Assembly (NCBI GenBank): GCA_021325275.1
Contig: JAJPHL010000032.1
Coordinates: 229,082-285,251 of the forward strand
DNA: 56,170 nucleotides
Source: Terriglobia bacterium
Lineage (GTDB): Bacteria > Acidobacteriota > Terriglobia > JAJPHL01
Direction: 5' to 3'
Positions 42,838 through 52,556 of the stretch are shown here, piece after piece; position 1 is the first letter of the stretch, and the number at the start of each line of letters is the position of its first letter. A model generated the notes under the pieces. The model had not been told where the DNA came from. It was given only the letters and a program-made list of their open reading frames with translations, and searched no databases. A program made the translations under genes and the position numbers.

Positions 42838-43842
42838 TCATTTTAGGTTCGGATACAACATGCCCATGGCGTCGTGCGCCTGATCGATGGTTTCCTGACC
42901 GAGCTTGGTCGCGTACTCGCGTCCGGCGGCGAGAATCTCCTGCACGATTCTGGGACGCGCTTCGAATTTCGCGCGCCGTTCGCGCATGGGATCGAGAAAA
43001 CGGTTGATCGCCACGGCGAGTTTCTTTTTTACCTCGACGTCGCCGACGCGTCCGGCGACGTAGCGTTCCTTCAGATCCGCAACTTCGTCTTTGTTGTCGT
43101 TGAAAGCGTCGTGATACGCGAACGTGGGGTTGCCCTCTACGTGACCCGGGTCGGTGGCGCGCAAGCGCGTGGGATCGGTGTACATTCCCATCACGCGCCG
43201 CTGTACTTCCTCGGGCGGATCAGAAAGGTAGATGCAATTGTCGAGCGACTTGCTCATTTTCTCCTGGCCGTCGGTACCCACGAGCGTGGGCACTTCGCCG
43301 ATCAGCGCGGCGGCTTCCGGAAAAACTTCGCGATCGTAGAGGCCATTGAAGCGTCGGGCGATTTCGCGCGTCAGTTCGATATGCGACTCCTGATCTTTTC
43401 CCACCGGGACGAGATTCGCGCGCACGATCAAAATGTCGGCCGATTGCAACACGGGATATCCGAGTAGTCCCAGCGACGCGTCGGGAATTTTCAGCACGCG
43501 CAGTTGTTCCTTGAGCGTAGGAATGCGCTCGAGCCGCGGCACCTGCGTGAACATGGAAAAAATCAGTTGCAGCACGGCGGTCTGCGGCACTTGCGACTGA
43601 ATGTAGATATGGCTGACTTCGGGATCGATACCAACGGAAAGATAATCGAGCACGATGCTCTGAATGCGCCCTTCGATTTCGCGCGACTCTTCGGGCTTTG
43701 TGGTGAGCGTGTGGTAGTCGGCGACCAACACGCAGAGATCGTATTCGTTTTGCAGGCGGACGCGATTCGAGAGGCTGCCGAGAAAGTGTCCCAGGTGCAG
43801 CTTTCCGGTGGGGCGGTCGCCTGTGAGGATGCGTTTCTTCAT
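42838..43842 (-). CDS. trpS: Tryptophanyl-tRNA synthetase
   Basis: 334 residues. Class I signatures: ILTGDRPTGKLHLGHFLG (HIGH-like) and DGQEKMSKSLDN (KMSKS). Also VADYHTLTTKP, FSMFTQVPRLERIPTLKEQ, LGYPVLQSADILI and VGKDQESHIELTREIARRFN. It charges tRNA-Trp. It stands alone between the EVE gene and the tRNA-Leu gene. Confidence 0.96.
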   Translation of the reverse strand: MKKRILTGDRPTGKLHLGHFLGSLSNRVRLQNEYDLCVLVADYHTLTTKPEESREIEGRIQSIVLDYLSVGIDPEVSHIYIQSQVPQTAVLQLIFSMFTQVPRLERIPTLKEQLRVLKIPDASLGLLGYPVLQSADILIVRANLVPVGKDQESHIELTREIARRFNGLYDREVFPEAAALIGEVPTLVGTDGQEKMSKSLDNCIYLSDPPEEVQRRVMGMYTDPTRLRATDPGHVEGNPTFAYHDAFNDNKDEVADLKERYVAGRVGDVEVKKKLAVAINRFLDPMRERRAKFEARPRIVQEILAAGREYATKLGQETIDQAHDAMGMLYPNLK

Positions 43843-43916
43843 AGGGAAACGTTAAGTATAGCATCGCGACGCGGGCCGCTGGCGGGCCGGGCGCCATGCT
43901 AGAATGAAAAGACCAA

Positions 43917-44003
43917 GCGGAAGTGGCGGAATGGCAGACGCAGTGGACTCAAAATCCACCGTTCCGAAAGAACGTGGGGGTTCGACTCCCCCCTTCCGCA
44001 CCA
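43917..44003 (+). tRNA. tRNA-Leu (anticodon CAA)
   Basis: 87 nt including encoded CCA. Acceptor GCGGAAG/CTTCCGC, anticodon arm GTGGA-CTCAAAA-TCCAC giving anticodon CAA (reads UUG), a long variable arm (CGTTCCGAAAGAACG), and a T-arm with GGTTCGACTCC. A -10 hexamer TAGAAT at 43900-43905 fits transcription from about 43911. No att site was seen in the flanking bases. Confidence 0.95.
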
Positions 44004-44022
44004 AATTTCTCTCGCCCAGAAT

Positions 44023-44547
44023 CTAAATCTTCAAGAATTCCGCGGATGGTTCTCCGGTCTTGCGCGCCAGGAAGAAAAGACCCGACCCACTGCGCTGATG
44101 AAACCGTGCGGCTTGCTTCACCTTGCCTGCAAGAACCATTCCACTCAAGATCCAATAGAGCAAGAGCGAGTCGCGCGCACCGCATGGATCATCGATATAT
44201 ACGTCTTACGTCGAAAGGTTTACCGGTTCGAAGCCGCTCAGGCGAAGGCACTCGCGCAACTGAAAATATGAGTATTCGTAGCGATGGCCCCAGTTGCCGG
44301 CGAACGTGGGAAATCGGCCCGTCAAGAAACGGAGTGCTTCGTCGCCGCTGAAGCGGTCCAATCTTTCCGCGTTGACACGGGAGCCCATTCGACCTGCAAT
44401 ACTACCTGACGTTGCGGGTAATGTCGATGCGGCGAAAGCGAGAATGGCCTGCTTCATCTGCGACAACGGTTTGGTAGAGTGCGCTTTCATGATTCGAGCC
44501 AGCCCCTCATGGCCAAGCATCTCATCATCGACGTTGAAGGCTTTCAT
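44023..44547 (-). pseudogene. Decayed methyltransferase-like gene, possibly fused to a SpoIIE-phosphatase-like fragment
   Basis: One frame runs from ATG 44547 to TAG 44023 but is broken by TAA at 44206-44208. Before the stop: DDEMLGHEGLARIMKAHSTK (recalls the end of SpoIIE-type phosphatases), then EALRFLTGRFPTFAGNWGHR and YFQLRECLRLSGF, typical of SAM-methyltransferase C-termini. After it, in frame, are DPCGARDSLLLYWILSGM and RSGSGLFFLARKTGE. So the reading appears once continuous. It overlaps the regulator stop by 23 bp. Fusion origin is tentative. Confidence 0.55.
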
Positions 44548-45202
44548 GACGTGGCGCATTTCGAGTTACTAAGAGCTCCGAGGTCTCCGGCAGGAACTTG
44601 GTTGTTAGCCGAACGAGCGCGGCAAAGGAGTCCGCCTCAATCTTGCGCATGATGTGTGCGCGATGCACTTGCACGGTGTACTCGGCGATTCCCAACTCAA
44701 ACGCAGCTTGCTTGTTTAGCAGACCTCGAACCAACAGCGCCAGCACTTCTCGCTCGCGAGGCGTCAAAGTGTTGTATCGAGCGACGAACGCTTCCCGCTC
44801 GATCGTCTCGCGACGATTCGCGCGATCCTGCTGCAGCGCCTTTTGAACGGAGTTGATGAGTTGCGCGTCATCAATCGGTTTGGTAAGAAAATCAATGGCT
44901 CCTGCCTTCATCGCATGCACGGCCATCGGAACGTCGCCTCGGCCGGTCATAAAGATCGTTGGCATCAGGGATCGCTCGCTGCTCAGTTTCGCTTGGAGCT
45001 CAAGACCCGACATGCCCGGCATCCGAATGTCAACGATCAGGCATGACGCCTCGTACCTGGCTTGGGAGTTCAGGAATTGTTCGGCGGAACCGAAGCAAAG
45101 CGCCGCTAACCCTGTCGATTCGATCAGGTCCCGGAGCGCGTGTTGCATGGACTCGTCGTCGTCGAGGACCGCGAGAAGTGTGGAAGTTCGCTCAATGGCC
45201 AT
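44525..45202 (-). CDS. FixJ/NarL-type response regulator (second of two)
   Basis: 225 residues. Receiver domain with LAVLDDDESMQHALRDLIES, phosphoacceptor D58 (CLIVDIRMPGMSG), FMTGRGDVPMAVHAMKAGAI and FLTKPIDD. C-terminal Lux[24 protein letters not shown] then EYTVQVHRAHIMRKIEA. It is 59 bp after the first regulator and follows the pump-kinase operon. Lack of a second kinase suggests the PAS kinase serves both regulators. Confidence 0.92.
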   Translation of the reverse strand: MAIERTSTLLAVLDDDESMQHALRDLIESTGLAALCFGSAEQFLNSQARYEASCLIVDIRMPGMSGLELQAKLSSERSLMPTIFMTGRGDVPMAVHAMKAGAIDFLTKPIDDAQLINSVQKALQQDRANRRETIEREAFVARYNTLTPREREVLALLVRGLLNKQAAFELGIAEYTVQVHRAHIMRKIEADSFAALVRLTTKFLPETSELLVTRNAPRHESLQRR

Positions 45203-45257
45203 GAGGGAACGGTAACGCCTCTACCAACGCGAGCGCAATCGGGCCTTAGTGGAGAAA

Positions 45258-45277
45258 ACTACTACTTTGGTGGTAGT
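45258..45277 (-). terminator. Weak hairpin after the first response regulator, possible attenuator
   Basis: ACTACCAC-N4-GTAGTAGT on the minus strand (7 of 8 pairs), followed by TTTCTCC. It overlaps the stop of the first regulator and precedes the second, so it might partly reduce read-through. Confidence 0.3.
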
Positions 45278-45912
45278 GAGGGAAAAGCGCCCTGAGGCGT
45301 GGGTCTGAGCTTGTCGACCATCCGGACCAGTTCAACCAGCGATTCCGCTTGCATCTTCTCCATGACATGGCCGCGGTGGATTTTTACGGTTGCCTCGCTA
45401 GCCCCGATCTTAGCGGCGATGTGCTTGTTGAGCATTCCGGAAACCACGAGCGTCATGACTTCGCGTTCTCGTGGAGTCAGTGCCTGATAACGCTCCTGCA
45501 AGGCGTTGACCTCGGCTTGTTGGTCGCGTATGGCGCGGTCCCTTTGGAGGGCCTGCTGAATCGCATCCAGCAAATCCTGATCCCGAAACGGTTTCGTCAG
45601 AAATTCCACAGCGCCTGACTTCAACGCTCGAACGGACATCGGAATGTCTCCGTGTGCCGTGATAAAGATGATGGGAATCTGCACGCCGGCCTCGGCCAAT
45701 TGGCGTTGGAAATCAAGGCCGCTCATTTGCGGTAGTCTTACATCGAGAACTAGGCAACTGGGATTGGAAGTGAGTTGCTTCTTGAGGAATTCGTCGCCGG
45801 TGGAAAATGCCTCGGCGCGCAACCCCACGGACTCCACGAGGTCTTGGACCGCCTGACGCATGCCGCGATCGTCATCGATGATGAACACCGTGGGAACGCT
45901 CGTGGGTTTCAT
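45262..45912 (-). CDS. FixJ/NarL-type response regulator (first of two)
   Basis: 216 residues from ATG 45912, which overlaps the kinase TGA (ATGA). Receiver: [21 protein letters not shown]57 in [32 protein letters not shown] and FLTKPFRD. Output [23 protein letters not shown] and [19 protein letters not shown]. Coupled translation with the PAS kinase makes it that kinase's probable partner. Target DNA is not proven; the 53866-53919 palindrome is a candidate. Confidence 0.93.
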   Translation of the reverse strand: MKPTSVPTVFIIDDDRGMRQAVQDLVESVGLRAEAFSTGDEFLKKQLTSNPSCLVLDVRLPQMSGLDFQRQLAEAGVQIPIIFITAHGDIPMSVRALKSGAVEFLTKPFRDQDLLDAIQQALQRDRAIRDQQAEVNALQERYQALTPREREVMTLVVSGMLNKHIAAKIGASEATVKIHRGHVMEKMQAESLVELVRMVDKLRPTPQGAFPSLPPK

Positions 45913-47909
45913 CTGTGACCCTCCACTTCGCGCGGAAGCGTGAAATGGAAAGTTGCGCCGTGCCCGTGATTGGCGCTGGCCCACACTCGCCCTCCGTATG
46001 CCTCCACAATCGAGCGCGTAACGGCGAGCCCCATTCCCGTTCCCTGTGGTTTCGTCGTATGAAACGGATCGAAGATTCGATCAGCGCTCTCTGCCGGCAG
46101 TCCCACGCCCGTATCGCTGATGGAGATTATTAGTTGACCCTCCGAAGTTGCGCCGGAACGAATCATCATTTCTCCTCCGGCCTCTTGCATCGCCTCGATG
46201 GCATTGAGCATGAGGTTCATCAGGACCTGTTGAAGCTGCACTCGATCGGCCAGGATCGAAGGCAAATCGCCCGCGAGCTCGGCGCGAATCGTGATGTTGT
46301 GCCGAGCGGCCTCGGTCCTAAGCAGCGCAATCATCTCTTGCGCGATTTCGTTGACGTCGATCGATTGACGCTCAGCTGACGAGCCTGTCTTATAAAAGGA
46401 TCGCAGGCTGTTGATCACATCCGCCGCGCGGTTTCCGTCTCGCTCCATCCTGGCCGCTGCGGCACGCGCTCTTTCCAGGTCCGGCGGATCGTGTGCCAGC
46501 CACCGCAAACATGCATTCGCGCTGGTGATCGAGGCGGCAATCGGTTGCTTCAGTTCGTGGGCCAACGCGGCAGCCAACTCGCCCATCATGTTGACGCGGT
46601 TGATATGAGCGAGATCAGCCTCCAACCGGCGCAACTTTTCGCGCTCCTCCTCGGCGCGCTTTCGATCGGTGATATCCATGGTGATGCCGACGTATTCACC
46701 GATTTCCTGAGAGGGGTCATGATGCCCAAACGAGCGCAGGAACCTTATCGTTCCATCTGGGCGGCAGATTCGATATTCGTGGATATCGTAATCCGTTCTG
46801 GTACGAACGGCATTTTCAAGAGTTGCCCTCACAGCCGGTTCGTCTTCCGGATGAATGGTGCTGTAAAAGCGTTCGAGTGGAATCGGCCATTGGCGGGGAT
46901 CGAAACCGTGCAGACGAATCGTCTCGTCCGAATTATGATGAATTTGCCCAGTGGCGAAGTTCGTCGCCCAACTGCCGATATGAGCAAGGCTCTGCGCCTC
47001 GTTCAGGTAGGCCTGCTCGCGCCGCAACTCTCGAGTCAATAGCTCATGCTCGGTAACGTCCATGCCCACACCGCGGAACCCCTTGAACTCGCCTTGTTCA
47101 ACGACAGGAATGCCTACGCAACGGATGTGGCGCAACTCTCCGCCGGATCGAACGATTCGCGTTGTCACATCGCAGCCACGGTTTTGCTCATGCATCATCT
47201 TCAGCGCATCCGCCACGGACGCGCGATCTTGAGGGTGGTGGATGGCCAGAAACTGTTCCGTGGTCGGAACTCCGTTACGCGGGTCGAATCCGTAAATCTC
47301 AAACAGTTCGTCAGACCAAGAGCAACTTGAGCCGTCAGACGTCCAACTCCCCATGTGAGCGAGGCGCTGGCCTTCGCGAAAATGAGCTTGGGTTCGGCGC
47401 AGCGTTTCCTCGGCACTCTTCCGCTCGGTGATGTCCTGAACGGTTCCGAACATTTGGTAGGGTTGTCCGGAGGCGTCTCTCTTCACGTCGCCTTGACTGT
47501 GGACGATGCGCACCTCGCCGCTGGGACGCACCACCCGGTGTTCGGAGTCCGGCCGCGTTCCGTTTAGAACGGCTTCTTCCGCCGTCCGAAACACCGCGTC
47601 CCGATCTTCAGGGTGGATCAGCTCGCGCACTCTCGCTAAGTCTATGGGTCCTTCCTGCGGACTCAGGCCAAAGATGCGGTAGGTTTCGTCCGACCAGATT
47701 ACGCGATCCGTCTTCAGGTCCCATACCCAGTAGCCGAGGTGGGCGATGCGCTGGGCTTCTTCCAGGCGCGCCTTGCTTTCCTGTAAGTCGCGGGTGAGAG
47801 CTTCGGATTCCACGATTGCATTCATTGTAGGCGGAAAAACTCTGTTCTGCCTGAGTTGGCGGAGCTTTGGAGAGAGGACCCGGCCGATCGCTGCGAGTCC
47901 TTCAAGCAT
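45909..47909 (-). CDS. Soluble PAS-domain sensor histidine kinase
   Basis: 666 residues, no membrane helix. Three PAS_3-type domains: about 48-165 ([20 protein letters not shown]), 175-295 ([20 protein letters not shown]) and 300-420 ([20 protein letters not shown]), each ending near 'DITE/DVTE/DITD'. The HisKA box [20 protein letters not shown] has the phosphoacceptor H451. The ATPase has [16 protein letters not shown] and ISDTGVGLP, ending [11 protein letters not shown]_3 kinases sense small molecules, redox or light inside the cell. Its ATG overlaps the outer-membrane factor stop by one base (TGATG). Confidence 0.93.
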   Translation of the reverse strand: MLEGLAAIGRVLSPKLRQLRQNRVFPPTMNAIVESEALTRDLQESKARLEEAQRIAHLGYWVWDLKTDRVIWSDETYRIFGLSPQEGPIDLARVRELIHPEDRDAVFRTAEEAVLNGTRPDSEHRVVRPSGEVRIVHSQGDVKRDASGQPYQMFGTVQDITERKSAEETLRRTQAHFREGQRLAHMGSWTSDGSSCSWSDELFEIYGFDPRNGVPTTEQFLAIHHPQDRASVADALKMMHEQNRGCDVTTRIVRSGGELRHIRCVGIPVVEQGEFKGFRGVGMDVTEHELLTRELRREQAYLNEAQSLAHIGSWATNFATGQIHHNSDETIRLHGFDPRQWPIPLERFYSTIHPEDEPAVRATLENAVRTRTDYDIHEYRICRPDGTIRFLRSFGHHDPSQEIGEYVGITMDITDRKRAEEEREKLRRLEADLAHINRVNMMGELAAALAHELKQPIAASITSANACLRWLAHDPPDLERARAAAARMERDGNRAADVINSLRSFYKTGSSAERQSIDVNEIAQEMIALLRTEAARHNITIRAELAGDLPSILADRVQLQQVLMNLMLNAIEAMQEAGGEMMIRSGATSEGQLIISISDTGVGLPAESADRIFDPFHTTKPQGTGMGLAVTRSIVEAYGGRVWASANHGHGATFHFTLPREVEGHR

Positions 47910-49324
47910 CAGCTTTGCCAGCCGCCGCCCAGCGCTTTGTAGAGTTGCACGACACTGAGCAACTCGTTTAACTTGATTTGGCGAAGGTCCAGCTTGGCTT
48001 GCAGGAGATCGCGATCGGCGTCGAGTGCGTTGAGTTGCGTGTCCACGCCACCTTGATATCGCATGTATGCTAAACGCTTCCGCTCCTCCAGCGCGGCGAC
48101 AAGAGTTTCCTGCTTGATTCTGGCTTCCTGCACTCTTTGATGAGCGATCAAGGCGTTGGACACTTCAGTGAACGCGGTCTGAATTGTTTTCTCGTATTGC
48201 ACCAACGCAATCTCGCGTTGGGATTCCGACAATCTCACGTTCGATCCGATCCGGCCCGCGGTAAAGATCGGCTGGCTGAGTTGCGGAATGAAAGTCCACG
48301 TGCTGCTTGGTCCATTGAAGAGGCTCGACAGTTGCGTGCTTTGCCCACCGAGCAGGCCGCTCAAGCTCAGTTGCGGAAAGTACGCCGCCTTCGCCACGCC
48401 GATGTTGGCGTTCGCTGCAATCAGGTTCTGCTCGGCGGCATGGATATCGGGACGACGGTCCAGCAATGTGGAAGGCAAACCCGCGGGAACTTCCGGCGGC
48501 AAGATGTTTTCGTCGAAGGCTCCCTGGCGCGCGATGCCCGAGGGATTCTCGCCCAGCAGCAACGTAATCTGGTTCTCGGCCTGCTCGATCTGCTGCTGCA
48601 AATTCGCGATCGTTACGCCAGCGGTCGCAACGAGTTGTTCAGTCTGCTTCACTTCTAGTTCGGTCGCGATCCCGTGATTGCGGCGTGACGTCGTGAGATT
48701 CAGCGATTCCTGCCGAGTGGCGAGCGTCTGCCGGGCAATCTCGAGTTGACCGTCCAATTCGCGGAGCGTGAAGTATTCGGTCGCCACATTGCTGACGAGC
48801 GTGGTGATGACAGCTTTGCGGTTTTCTTCAGCGCCTAAAAGATTGGCGCGCGCGGCTTCGGTGGCCCGTCGCAGCCGGCCCCATAGGTCCACTTCAAACG
48901 ACAGTAGATTGAGTTGGGCTTGTCCCCAGTTTCTGTTCTGTGACGGAACAAGAGCGGCAGGAAGCGGAAGCGAGCCGTTTCTTGAAAGCCGCGTGACGTT
49001 CACGTCACCGCTCGCGCCGGCCTGCGGATACTGATCGGAGCGCGCGATGCCGAGACTCGCCTGCGCCGCCTCGACACGCACCGCGGCGTCTCGCAGATCG
49101 TAATTGTGCGCGAGCGCGGACTTGATGAGGTCCTGCAACTGCGTGTCGCGAAAAACGTCCCACCATTTCAGGTCCGCGAAGGACGCTGCTTGGGCGGGTG
49201 GCAACGGTTCCGGTGCACGGAAGTTTGCCGGTGCCTGCACGTCGGGACGATGGTAATTTGGCCCGACGGCGCAACCGGCGAGAAGACTCGCCGCGACGAT
49301 CATTGCGATAGCTTGCGATTTCAT
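47909..49324 (-). CDS. RND efflux outer-membrane factor (NodT/TolC family lipoprotein)
   Basis: 471 residues from ATG 49324, with GGAAGGAGATTGAG upstream. The lipoprotein signal is MIVAASLLAGCAVGPNYHRP. Duplicated helical repeats include YDLRDAAVRVEAAQASLGIA, QLEIARQTLATRQESLNLTT, RRPDIHAAEQNLIAANANIG and YEKTIQTAFTEVSNALIAHQ. It forms the trimeric outer-membrane channel. Downstream of the RND pump gene by 1 bp. Confidence 0.92.
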   Translation of the reverse strand: MKSQAIAMIVAASLLAGCAVGPNYHRPDVQAPANFRAPEPLPPAQAASFADLKWWDVFRDTQLQDLIKSALAHNYDLRDAAVRVEAAQASLGIARSDQYPQAGASGDVNVTRLSRNGSLPLPAALVPSQNRNWGQAQLNLLSFEVDLWGRLRRATEAARANLLGAEENRKAVITTLVSNVATEYFTLRELDGQLEIARQTLATRQESLNLTTSRRNHGIATELEVKQTEQLVATAGVTIANLQQQIEQAENQITLLLGENPSGIARQGAFDENILPPEVPAGLPSTLLDRRPDIHAAEQNLIAANANIGVAKAAYFPQLSLSGLLGGQSTQLSSLFNGPSSTWTFIPQLSQPIFTAGRIGSNVRLSESQREIALVQYEKTIQTAFTEVSNALIAHQRVQEARIKQETLVAALEERKRLAYMRYQGGVDTQLNALDADRDLLQAKLDLRQIKLNELLSVVQLYKALGGGWQS

Positions 49325-49325
49325 C

Positions 49326-52300
49326 TCAATCTCCTTCCTGAGGCGACGGCAGCAGGGAAGGCGCGCCTCCCTCGGCGGCTCGTGCGCTCGAAAACTTTTC
49401 GACCAGATAGTAGACCGCAGGCACAAAGAAGATTCCGATGGCGCTGGCGGCCATCATTCCGCCGATCACTGTGGTTCCCATCACCTGACGCGCGACGGAG
49501 CCGGCGCCGGACGCGGTCCACAGCGGCAGGCATCCTAAAATGAAGGCGAAAGAAGTCATCAGAATCGGCCGCAGACGAAGTCTTGCTCCTTCGAGAGCGG
49601 CCTCCATCAGCGGTTTGCCACGCTCGTATTCTTCCTTGGCGAACTCCACGATCAAAATCGCGTTCTTGGCTGCGAGGCCGATCAACATCACCAAACCGAT
49701 CTGCGAATACACATCGCTCTCGAGCTGCACCATGTAAGGGGGCAGGAAAGCCGACAGCAAGATTCGGCGCAGCCAGAGCACGGCGAATGCTCCGAAGATC
49801 GCCACCGGTGTGCTCAACAGCACGCTGAACGGCAAGGTCCAGCTCTCGTAAAGCGCCGCGAGAATCAGAAAAACGAAAGCCAGCGAGAACACAAAGATGA
49901 TCGATGCCGGCGTTCCTTCCCGGGCTTTCTGCTCCTGATACGACATACCCATATAGTCGAAGCCCATTTCGTGCGGCATGGTTTGCTTGAAAACCTCTTC
50001 CAATGCGGCCGTCGCCTGATCGGAGCTGTAGCCAGGAGCCGCACTGCCATTGATCTGCGCCGAACGGTATTCGTTGTAGCGCATCGTGAACTCGGGGCCC
50101 TCACGCGGTTTGAAGTCCGCAAGCGCCGACAGCGGCACCATGTCGCCTTCACTATTGCGCACGTGGAACTGTCCGAGATTGTCGGGCGTAGAGCGGTAAT
50201 CGGCTTCTGCCTCCACATAGACTTGCCACTGGCGGCCAAAATCGTTGAAGTAGTTGATGAACAGACCGCCCATGTAAGCTTGAATCGTTCGATAAACGTC
50301 GCTCACCGGCACGCCCTGTTTCAGCGCCTTGTCGCGATCGACGTCGACGAACCTTTGCGGGACGTTCGGAAGAAAAGTCGTCGAGACCAATCCGATTTCC
50401 GGACGCTTTCGCGTCGCCGCGAGAAACTTGTTTAGGTTGTCGGCCAGAAACTGAACGTTGCGTCCCGCGCGATCTTCGAGCACAAACTGAAATCCGCCGG
50501 CCGTACCGACTCCAGGGATCGCGGGCGGCGAGAAACTAAACACGATTCCGCCGGGAAGCGTGGTCAGTTTTCGGTTTAACCGCGCTTTGATCTCCTGAAA
50601 CTGCTCGGCGCGGGATGTCCGCTCATCCCATGGTTTCAAAGTGACGAAGAAGAATCCGTTGTAGCTGGTGCGGACGAAGCTGAGCAGGCTGAAGCCAATG
50701 ATGCTCGTGGTGTACTCGACGCCCGGCGTCTCGGCAAGGATTCTTTCAACCTGCGCCGCCGCTTCGGACGTGCGTTCCAGCGACGCGGAATTTGGCAGCT
50801 GCATATTCACGTAGAGATAGCCCTGATCTTCGTCCGGCAGGAAACTCGACGGCACGCGGCCGGCGAAGAAAAAACCGGCCGCGCCGGTGGCCGCGAGTAA
50901 CCCAAGAGCCAGCACACTCTTCCGAACCAGCACGCCGGACCACTTTACGTAGCCGTTTGTGGCGCGCTCGAAAACGCGATTGAAGGCGTCGAAGATGCGT
51001 TGCAGCAATCCATGACTCTCCGCCCTCGGTCGAAGCAGCAGCGCGGCCAACGCGGGACTCAAGGTAAGCGCGTTGAAAGCGGAGAGAAGCACGGAAATCG
51101 CGATCGTCACGGCGAATTGCTGATAAAGCCGTCCCGTGATGCCCGGAATAAAAGCCGTGGGAACGAAGACCGACGACAGAACCAGCGCGATGCCGATGAC
51201 GGGGCCGGAAAGTTCGTTCATGGCCTTGCGTGCCGCGTCCTTTGGACTTAGCCCTTCTTCGATGTGCCGTTGGACGCCCTCGACAACTACGATCGCGTCG
51301 TCCACCACAAGGCCGATGGCCAGCACCAGGCCGAACATCGACAGCGTGTTGATCGAGAAGCCGAAAAGCGGGAAGAGGATGAACGTACCGACGAGCGACA
51401 CCGGCACGGCCAGCAAAGGGATGAGCGTTGAGCGCCAGTCTTGGAGAAAAATATAGACCACAACAATCACCAGCGCGATGGCAATCAGAAGCGTTTCGAC
51501 GATCTCCTTCATGCCCTCAGTAACCGCACTCGTTTGATCGAGAGCGACGGTGAACTCCACGTCTTGCGGTAGGCGCGGCTTCATCCGCGCCATCAACGAT
51601 CTGACCGCAGCGGCGGTATCGACCGCGTTCGAGCCCGGCAACTGATAAACGGCGACCACCGCGCAGGGTTTGCCGTTCAAACGGCTGATCATGCTGTAGT
51701 CCTGAGCGCCGAGTTCGACCCGAGCGATATCCTTCACCCGAACGACTCCGCCATTCGGCGCGGCGCGAACCACGATGTTTCCAAATTGCTCGGGCGAGGT
51801 CAGCCGGCCTTGCGCGAGGACCGAATACGTGAATTTTTGATTCTTCGGCGCAGGATTGCCGCCGATCTGACCGGCCGGATTGACCGTATTCTGCGACTGG
51901 ATCGCATTGACGATGTCGGTCACGGCGATCCCCATCTGCGCCAGTCGGTCGGGTTTCACCCAGAGCCGCATCGCATACTGCGCCGCACCGAAAACTTGCG
52001 CATGACCGACGCCCGGTAATCGCCCGATGGGATCGTTCAGATTGATGTAAGCGTAATTCGCCAGAAACTCCGCGTTCCGGCTGCCCTTCGGTGAGTACAA
52101 GCCGATGAGCATGAGCGGAGCGGTCACGGACTTTTGTACGATGACGCCGTAGTTGTTTACGTCAGCGGGAAGTTGTGAAGCCGCCTGCGTCTCGCGCGAC
52201 TGCGTGAGGATGAGATCGTTATTCGGATCGGTGGCAACGTCGAAATTCACGACGAGGGTAGTCTGCGAATTCCCCGTGGCGTTCAGAGAATACATGTAAT

Positions 52301-52526
52301 TCATCTTGTCGACGCCGTTGATCTGCTGCTCGATCGGCGTAGCGACCGATTGCTCCAGCGTTTGCGCGTCAGCGCCTACGTATGTGGCCAGAACCTGGAT
52401 CTCTGGTGGAACGATGTCGGGGAACTGTGCGACAGGCAGGCGTGCGACCGACACGGCTCCCACGATCACCGTCACGATTGCGATCACTATGGCCACGATG
52501 GGCCGCCGAATGAAAAAGTTCGACAC
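49326..52526 (-). CDS. RND multidrug efflux transporter (AcrB/HAE1 family)
   Basis: 1066 residues. Starts MSNFFIRRPIVAIVIAIVTV. Contains the porter domains (TYVGADAQTLEQSVATPIEQ, LPGVGHAQVFGAAQYAMRLW), the twelve-helix layout, and the proton-relay segment FGLVLAIGLVVDDAIVVVEG. A second DN/DC region reads EDQGYLYVNMQLPNSASLE. The C-terminal half has AALYESWTLPFSVLLSTPVA and GLAAKNAILIVEFAKEEYER. It exports hydrophobic toxicants or drugs using proton motive force. Confidence 0.96.
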   Translation of the reverse strand: MSNFFIRRPIVAIVIAIVTVIVGAVSVARLPVAQFPDIVPPEIQVLATYVGADAQTLEQSVATPIEQQINGVDKMNYMYSLNATGNSQTTLVVNFDVATDPNNDLILTQSRETQAASQLPADVNNYGVIVQKSVTAPLMLIGLYSPKGSRNAEFLANYAYINLNDPIGRLPGVGHAQVFGAAQYAMRLWVKPDRLAQMGIAVTDIVNAIQSQNTVNPAGQIGGNPAPKNQKFTYSVLAQGRLTSPEQFGNIVVRAAPNGGVVRVKDIARVELGAQDYSMISRLNGKPCAVVAVYQLPGSNAVDTAAAVRSLMARMKPRLPQDVEFTVALDQTSAVTEGMKEIVETLLIAIALVIVVVYIFLQDWRSTLIPLLAVPVSLVGTFILFPLFGFSINTLSMFGLVLAIGLVVDDAIVVVEGVQRHIEEGLSPKDAARKAMNELSGPVIGIALVLSSVFVPTAFIPGITGRLYQQFAVTIAISVLLSAFNALTLSPALAALLLRPRAESHGLLQRIFDAFNRVFERATNGYVKWSGVLVRKSVLALGLLAATGAAGFFFAGRVPSSFLPDEDQGYLYVNMQLPNSASLERTSEAAAQVERILAETPGVEYTTSIIGFSLLSFVRTSYNGFFFVTLKPWDERTSRAEQFQEIKARLNRKLTTLPGGIVFSFSPPAIPGVGTAGGFQFVLEDRAGRNVQFLADNLNKFLAATRKRPEIGLVSTTFLPNVPQRFVDVDRDKALKQGVPVSDVYRTIQAYMGGLFINYFNDFGRQWQVYVEAEADYRSTPDNLGQFHVRNSEGDMVPLSALADFKPREGPEFTMRYNEYRSAQINGSAAPGYSSDQATAALEEVFKQTMPHEMGFDYMGMSYQEQKAREGTPASIIFVFSLAFVFLILAALYESWTLPFSVLLSTPVAIFGAFAVLWLRRILLSAFLPPYMVQLESDVYSQIGLVMLIGLAAKNAILIVEFAKEEYERGKPLMEAALEGARLRLRPILMTSFAFILGCLPLWTASGAGSVARQVMGTTVIGGMMAASAIGIFFVPAVYYLVEKFSSARAAEGGAPSLLPSPQEGD

Positions 52527-52556
52527 TGTGGTTTCCTCCGTGCTCGATTGGTCGCG

